The notes beneath the pieces are model-generated. The model saw nothing but the letters and a program-made list of their open reading frames with translations, ran no database searches and was not told the origin of the DNA. Shown in pieces: positions 58,741 through 64,000 of a DNA stretch of 64,000 bases. Source of the DNA: Dryas octopetala (lineage: Eukaryota > Streptophyta > Magnoliopsida > Rosales > Rosaceae); assembly GCA_963921425.1 (NCBI GenBank), contig OY992837.1:15783896-15847895 (forward strand). Reading direction: 5' to 3'. The position numbers were made by a program, and so were the translations under genes. Position 1 is the first letter of the stretch; the number at the start of each line of letters is the position of its first letter.

Positions 58741-59364
58741 TATTTTTTTTTTTCTGCTGAGGAGCAACTTCTCGCGTAGTGACATGCACAGCTACTGCCT
58801 TTTTGTTTAATGAAATAAAATTACTTTTATTTCCACTTCTCCCAAAAACAGCCCATAGATCCCCACTTGCTTCAACTTATTTCCTATGCAACTCCAAAAC
58901 TCATTTCTCCGTCCCCAAACAAATAGCTCAACTCTCTAATCTCCAAGGGTGCCAAGCCGCTAAGGTATTATATGTGTATTTGCACCCAATCTCTATACTT
59001 TTTTTTTTTTTTACTCAACTATCTATTAAAATTAGAAATTTTAAAAGGTATTATATATCTAGAGCCCAACTTAGATAGTATTATATTGTATTTGCATTAC
59101 ATGTTTAATTGTTGTATTGCTATCCTTTTTTTTTTGTGCGATTTTTTTTTGTTTAGATATGCATTTTTAGAGTAAGGCTCATTATGTTCTCTCTAACTAG
59201 GTATAACTTTTTTTTTTTTTTTTGCTAATAAAATTCATTCATACGATTGAGTTTTACTCGTAAGCTAAGTTTAGCTCACCCCATTTTAAAATTATGGATT
59301 CGTCCTTGTGTCTCAAGTCACATGCATTAAGCTGCTTTATATCCTGAGTTCATTAGTTGGTCTA
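58741..59364. other. intergenic, nothing recognised
   Basis: AT-rich with poly(T) runs at about 59000 and 59210. No gene seen. Confidence 0.4.
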
Positions 59365-59441
59365 AGGGAAGAGCTATAACTCAGCGGTTGAGTGTCACCT
59401 TGACATGGTGGAAGTCATCAATTCGAGCCTAATTATCCCTA
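59365..59441 (+). pseudogene. trnV-GAC: decayed plastid tRNA-Val(GAC) copy
   Basis: Anticodon GAC is kept in the loop cttgaca (about 59398-59404) and the T-arm ttcgagcc is intact. The acceptor side is altered by a short insertion (agggaagagc where plastids have agggat) and by transitions in the D-loop and T-stem. A nuclear copy of a plastid-type gene in this state is not expected to give a working tRNA. Confidence 0.82.
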
Positions 59442-59516
59442 AACCCAATGTGAGTTTTTCTATTTTTACTTGCTTTCCACCGTGATCGAATGAGAATGGA
59501 TAAGAGGCTCATGGGA
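59365..59516 (+). other. nuclear insert of plastid DNA (trnV-GAC region)
   Basis: About 150 bp match, from memory of the conserved plastid inverted repeat, trnV-GAC and its 3' flank. Landmarks: tataactcagcggt, gagtgtcacct, gtggaagtcatca, attcgagcct, aaacccaatgtgag, then cgtgatcgaatgagaatgga and taagaggctc. Differences are mainly C-to-T and G-to-A, as expected for old methylated nuclear copies of organelle DNA. Confidence 0.85.
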
Positions 59517-60055
59517 TTTTTACTATAATATAATATGATGTGTACTTTAATAATAGAGTGCTGCTATTTGCACACCCCTAAATTTCTTTTTGCACACCCT
59601 TTCCTCACTTTTTCTCACTTCACACCCCCACACTCCTCCAACAATTAACATTTCTCATATACACACCCCTCCCAATTACCAAAATATCCCAACTTATACA
59701 CACCCCTCCCAAAACCCAGACAACACACACCCCACCCCGACACCTCCCTCAGCCACCCCCACCGCCGGCAAGGTTGCCGGCGGCTCAACCCTTCCCTTCT
59801 CTTCTCTCTCTCCCCCTCTCCTTTCCTTTTTCTCCTTCCATTTCTCTTCTTCCTTCTGCCATCGCCCTCCCCTCCCCCTGCCACACCCCCACAGCCCACC
59901 CCCACAGACCACAAACTTCCATACACAACCCACCCCCTCCCTCGCTCTTCCCCCCACCCAACTTGCACACATGCATGCATAGCCACCAAGACCATGCCGA
60001 CCACCTAACCTACCCAGCTCACCGGAGAAGAAAACCAACAAAAAAAAAAATTGGA

Positions 60056-60184
60056 GCGGGTTCGGTGGACCAATGCCGAACCCAGTGGTTTCGTTCGGTA
60101 GGTACCCACCGAACAATCCTATTCTATTCGGCGGGTACCTATCGAACGAAACCAGCGGGTTCGGCACTGGTCCGCCGAACCCGC
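60056..60184. repeat. 58-bp-arm palindrome inside the 964-bp element
   Basis: Arms 60056-60114 and 60127-60184 are reverse complements with a few mismatches (gcgggttcggtggaccaatg against its complement), around a 12-nt loop; GC-rich, unlike the surroundings. Confidence 0.85.
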
Positions 60185-60232
60185 TGCAAATTTTTTTTTT
60201 TTGGTTGTTTGCTTGGGTGAGAGGAGAGAGGA

Positions 60233-60236
<4 letters not shown>

Positions 60237-60295
<59 letters not shown>
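60237..60295 (+). repeat. (GA)n microsatellite
   Basis: About 29 uninterrupted GA units inside the 964-bp element. Confidence 0.97.
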
Positions 60296-60298
<3 letters not shown>

Positions 60299-60739
60299 GG
60301 TGGAGGGTGGGGGGTGGGCTTCGATGGTGAAGAAGAAAAAAAAAAAGATGGAGATGGGAAGATGGGGTGTGTACGGGGGAGGGGGGGAGATGGGGATGGG
60401 GGTGTGTGGGTGAGGGTGAGGGGAGGGCCAAATGGGCTTTTCCCTTGAGTTTTTTTTTTTTTTTTTGTTTAGAAAGGGTGTGCAAAAAGAAATTTAAGGG
60501 TGTGCAAATAGCAGCCCTCTAATAATAATACCTGATAGTGTATTGCTCCCAAATACGTGGCTTGTAGTATTGAAATAGTCCGATGGGGCTGGACTGTTGC
60601 CTGTTGGAGATTCTGTTTACTTTAGTGGTCCGAGGTCTTGTGTTCTGCGGACTGTACCTTGGCCTTAAATACCTGATATCTCTCTCTTCCACTTCCTCTG
60701 CATGAGCAAAAAACAACTCCTAAGACTAGACTATAGTAA

Positions 60740-60815
60740 CTAGACTAGAGTACTACTCCCAAAACAATTTTGGTGATTGCTTGGGGACTCTGACTCTCCC
60801 TGCTAAGTAACTCCT
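60740..60815 (+). promoter_or_regulatory. 5' UTR exon of the second MATE copy
   Basis: Matches the leader exon of the first MATE gene in order (tactcccaaaacaattttgg, gtgattgctt, aactcct/gtgagg donor at 60815/60816). A roughly 60-base segment present in the first copy is replaced by a shorter, different sequence here. Confidence 0.7.
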
Positions 60816-60824
60816 GTGAGGCTG

Positions 60825-60828
<4 letters not shown>

Positions 60829-60861
<33 letters not shown>
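60829..60861 (+). repeat. (CT)n microsatellite
   Basis: Directly downstream of the leader donor, the counterpart of the run at 51003-51040; so this microsatellite predates the MATE duplication. Confidence 0.95.
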
Positions 60862-60863
<2 letters not shown>

Positions 60864-61187
60864 AGAATATTTTTCTAGTTCTTCCTCTCAAATTGTGCAT
60901 CTCATGCTGCAAAGTTTTAATCTTGTTTTGTTTTTCCCTAAATATATAAAATTGGTTAGAAAGGAATCCTTTTTGTTGGTAGGAGACAATACAAGGATTG
61001 ATGTGATGATGGACTTGATACAAAGTGTATGTATAGTTGTTTTTGTCCAAATATTCATCTTAAGTTTGCTAACATTAATTTGGGTGGTGGTGGATGGGCT
61101 TGCTATTGCTGAAGCCTCAACTGCGCAAGTGAAAGACCGGAAAGCACCTCCTAGTTATAGGGATTAGTATTGTAGTTAAGTTATTAA

Positions 61188-62367
61188 GGCTTTTTAGCAA
61201 GATACCCACCTGAACTTTGACTCGATTTGTATGTTACCACCTAAATTAAAACTTGAAGCAAGTTACCTCCTAAATTAAATTTTGTTTGCAAGTTACCACT
61301 TTCATCCAAATTCTTATGAGTTTTTTGATATTTTAATAGAGAAGAACTTGGGTGGGGAAGCTTTTGCCACCTTAGCATGCTGAGTGGCAAGGCCCAACCA
61401 ATTATAAGTGGCCACATGTACAACCATTCTTCTATTTCTATTTTCCTATTTTTACAAACTTTGAAAATTAATTAAAAATAGTTCTAGACTTAGAAAAATA
61501 TACGAAAAAATTCTTATGAACTCGTCTTGAATAATACTAATTTACTGTAGAGTCAAATTACCAATTGCCCTCTGAGAGTTTCCAAAAAATTTGGGAAGTC
61601 CAAATTTATTTCTAAAAAATTAAAATAAATTTACCTCCATAAAATAAATTCTATAAAAATTATAGAATTTCCGTAAAGTCCTAGAAGAATTCAAAAAAAT
61701 ATTTTGAAAATTACCAAAAACCTGTTTTAGAGAATATATTCTTTCGAGACTTTACGAAAATTCTAGAATTTTTCTTGAATTTATTTTCCTCTAAGACCTA
61801 GAGGTCTTTTGGATAGCAAATGTTCACGAAAAAGGTAGTGTTAAGTTTTAGAAGACCAGTGGTGCAGACCTTGTATTTTTTGGAGTTTGGGAGATTATCC
61901 TATGAATTTTTAAAGAGTCTAGAGTATTTTAATTTTTTAGAAATAAATTTGGACTTCCTAAATTTTCTGGAAATTCTTAGAGGGCAAATTGGTAATTTAA
62001 CTTCATAATAAATTAGTATTAGTCAAGACGAGTCCGTAAGAATTTTTCGTGTATTTTTCTAAGTCTGAAACTATTTTTAATTAATTTTCAAAGTTTGTAA
62101 AAATTGGAAAATAGAAATAGAAAAATGGTTGTACATGTGGTCACTCGTAATTAGTTAGGCCTTGTCACTCAGCATGCTGAGGTGGCAAAAGCTTCCTCAC
62201 CCAAGTTCTTCTCTATGAAAAGACCAAAAAACCCATGAGGATTTAGATGGAGGTGGTAACTTGCAAACAAAATTTAATTGAGGAGGCAACTTGCTTTAAT
62301 TTTTAATTTAGGTGATAACATGCAAATCGAGTTAAAGTTCAGGTGGATATCTTGCTAAAAAAAAACT
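61188..62367. mobile_element. 1.18-kb foldback element in the leader intron of the second MATE copy
   Basis: Two arms of roughly 500 bp or more (61190-61730 and 61770-62361) are reverse complements with scattered mismatches, beginning tttttagcaagatacccacc and running through tcagcatgctga and ggttgtacatgtgg blocks. A duplication gttattaa flanks it (61180-61187 and 62368-62375). No coding capacity. The corresponding intron of the first MATE gene lacks it. Confidence 0.82.
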
Positions 62368-62698
62368 GTTATTAATCATTTGGAAGTATTAACTAGTTTA
62401 TGTCATTTGCACAGCTGATTTATATAAATGGATGAAAAAAATTCTCTGAAGCTCTGTTAGACTCAATATAAATTATGCAAAAGCCTATCACTTAACTCTG
62501 TCAAAGTTGATAAAATTTTGTGTTGATCACGTAAAAACTCTGAAAAAGTCTGTATAAATATAAATATTTCACGGCTCTCTTTTTAAAATATCAGATCGTC
62601 ATTTGAAAATCCATGCACTTTTTTCTTCCCCATGAGAATTATTTCCAGTCTTTGCTAAAGGGAATCATGTGTATTTTGCAGGTTACAGAGAACTAAAT

Positions 62699-64000
62699 AT
62701 GAAGGAAGACATCACAGAGAATGTTGATGAGGATTTGTCTTTCAAATACAAGGTATGAAGTGAAACCAAGAAGATCTGGGTGGTGGCTGCTCCTGCTATA
62801 TTTACCAGATTCTCCACTTTTGGATTAAATGTCATCAGTCAAGCCTTCATTGGTCACATTGGTTCTACTGAATTAGCTGCATTTTCACTTGTATACACTG
62901 TACTTGTGAGTTTTGCAAATGGCATATATCTTGGTATGTTTTGGCTCCAGTTACTTTTTGTAGCTAGTGTGTATAATGTATCCATAAACAGCTTCACATG
63001 TGAGATTGATTAAAAAAACACTTTGCTCCCTTTCCACAGACTTGTTCACATGCATACCAACAATTTTTGTATATTCACATGAAACTTATAACTTCTACAT
63101 GCTACTATAAAGCTAGGCAATATATCAAAAATGAAACAAAGCTAGCCAATATATATAAGACATTAATGTAGAACAAAATATTCGAGGTTTATAACTTCAC
63201 TGAATGGCAGAGAACCTGTTTAGTCCTGTAATAGAGGCCTCAGCTTTATTAAACATAATATGTGATTCTGCAGGCCTCACGGTACATTAATTTGCATTCT
63301 CTTGCTTCTGTTTTCGTTCAATTTTTCACTTGTATAATTACAACATTTGAAGAAATATTAGAAGCTAAGTTTGTATAGTACTAAGAATCTTTAGTTTATA
63401 AGTAGATGAAGTTTCAACATTCGTGTTTGTGTTGGGTATTCAAAGTCAATTGCTTTTCACTTATTAGTGCTGTTGGTTTGTTGTCATTGTACTGCAAATG
63501 AACAAAATTCAAATATATGGCTTTGAAGATTAGCAGTTGCTAATTAGTCAAGTTTCTTTTAGTTTATGACACATCATATAAATCTATGAAATGCATTACA
63601 TAGGGAAGTCAATAAAACTAGAATCCCAGATTATATATTGTCTTACGTGACTGTAAATACCCCAACTACATTCTAATTTAGCATCTGTTTTCCAAATTAT
63701 TGACGCAATGTGAGATAATTTAACCATCCTTCTCTGTGGCTACAACATGAAATTAGTTAAATGCAGTCATCTGCTCTATTACAACATGAAATTAGTTTCT
63801 GTGGCTTTGCAATGTGATCTGAATGATGCATCTCTTATCTACAGCTGGGCATGGCTAGTGCGTTGGAAACTCTTTGTGGTCAATCCTATGGTGCAAAACA
63901 ATACCATATGCTTGGGATATATCTTCAAAGGTCATGGATAGTATTGTTTGTGACCGCATTCTTCCTTATTCCCATTTGTATCTTTACAACCCCAATTTTA
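62699..64000 (+). pseudogene. second MATE transporter copy, 5' part (broken, runs off the window)
   Basis: Paralogue of the MATE gene at 39255-49982, opposite strand, head-to-head. Exon 1 is 62699-62933 and exon 2 starts at 63845 after tctacag and continues past 64000. The protein matches the first copy closely from [15 protein letters not shown] onward, and introns match as well. Two lesions are visible. Codon 20 is TGA (62756-62758) where the first copy has TGG (Trp of VWSETKK). Just before the exon 1 donor (62924-62930) a net 4-nt insertion (atat) shifts the frame into exon 2. No in-frame ATG follows the stop within exon 1 until near its end. It also lacks 12 N-terminal codons. As it stands it cannot make a full transporter unless spliced in an unforeseen way. 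Confidence 0.85.

Larger units (their letters stand above)
59556..60519. mobile_element. 964-bp element with ~45-bp inverted ends
   Basis: Ends read gag[t/g]gctgctatttgcacac and continue ccctaaatttctttttgcac on both arms (left 59556-59600, right 60475-60519, few mismatches). The target duplication taataata lies at 59548-59555 and 60520-60527. No transposase. The interior is strongly strand-biased: pyrimidine-rich 59590-59970, GA-rich 60215-60430. An 8-bp duplication suggests hAT; long ends would also suit a Mutator-like origin. Confidence 0.82.

Noticed and set aside
59365..59441. A functional nuclear tRNA-Val gene
   Set aside because: Sequence and 3' flank match plastid trnV-GAC, with a disrupted acceptor stem; read as an organelle insert.
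59694..60485. 263-codon minus-strand frame, proline/serine/glycine-rich
   Set aside because: Entirely simple sequence inside a flanked transposon, including a (GA)n run; not a gene.
60895..61167. 90-codon frame with a membrane-like segment upstream of MATE copy 2
   Set aside because: The first half aligns with the non-coding leader intron of the other MATE copy, so it is intronic.
1..64000. CRISPR arrays, bacterial operons, phage-type or defence systems
   Set aside because: None seen; regular repeats here are tandem satellites or foldback elements with plant transposon signatures, and genes contain introns.

Overview
The window is nuclear DNA from a plant, most likely a dicot. Split genes with GT-AG introns, very AT-rich intergenic DNA, Ty1/copia, Ty3/gypsy (Athila-type), LINE, hAT-like and foldback elements, and a decayed scrap of plastid DNA all point that way. 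The species cannot be named from what I can see. There is no bacterial-style operon, CRISPR array or intact rRNA/tRNA gene.

Layout. (1) 1-3.5 kb: the last exon of a CID-domain (RPRD1-like) RNA polymerase II CTD-associated protein, plus strand. (2) 3.5-8.3 kb: a decayed copia element, a 145-bp Mutator-like hairpin element with a 10-bp target duplication, and a poly(A)-tailed retroposon with a 17-bp target duplication. (3) 8.3-22.5 kb: a complete but defective Athila-clade Ty3/gypsy element on the minus strand (5-bp target duplication TATAC, tRNA-Asp primer site, most of the reverse transcriptase deleted). It has itself been hit by two hAT-type elements. (4) 22.5-29.4 kb: gene-free DNA with foldback elements and repeat fragments. 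(5) 29.5-38.3 kb: an ELMO/CED-12 domain gene, plus strand. Its coding sequence was reassembled from nine coding exons (320 codons, all phases agree), and three LINE 3' ends lie in its largest intron. (6) 39.3-51.2 kb: a MATE/DETOXIFICATION transporter gene, minus strand, reassembled from eight coding exons (489 residues, open throughout). A 4.8-kb copia element sits in intron 2. (7) 50.5-57.8 kb: a train of about ten related foldback elements separated by (TA)n, one of them split by a nested pair of apparent solo LTRs. (8) 58-60.5 kb: a 139-bp tandem repeat, a plastid trnV-GAC fragment, and a 964-bp element with ~45-bp inverted ends. (9) 60.7-64 kb: a second MATE gene copy, plus strand, head-to-head with the first. 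It shares the 5' leader exon, microsatellite, intron and exons, but carries a premature stop and a 4-nt insertion. It runs off the end of the window.

The three host genes are functionally unrelated (transcription, small-GTPase/cytoskeletal signalling, transport). The main biology here is an inverted MATE duplication with one decaying copy, and a nested transposon record that can be dated relatively from target-site duplications. I saw no clearly new molecular system. The strongest leads are the (TA)n-targeting foldback train, the long hairpins in or near transcribed introns, and the MATE pair.
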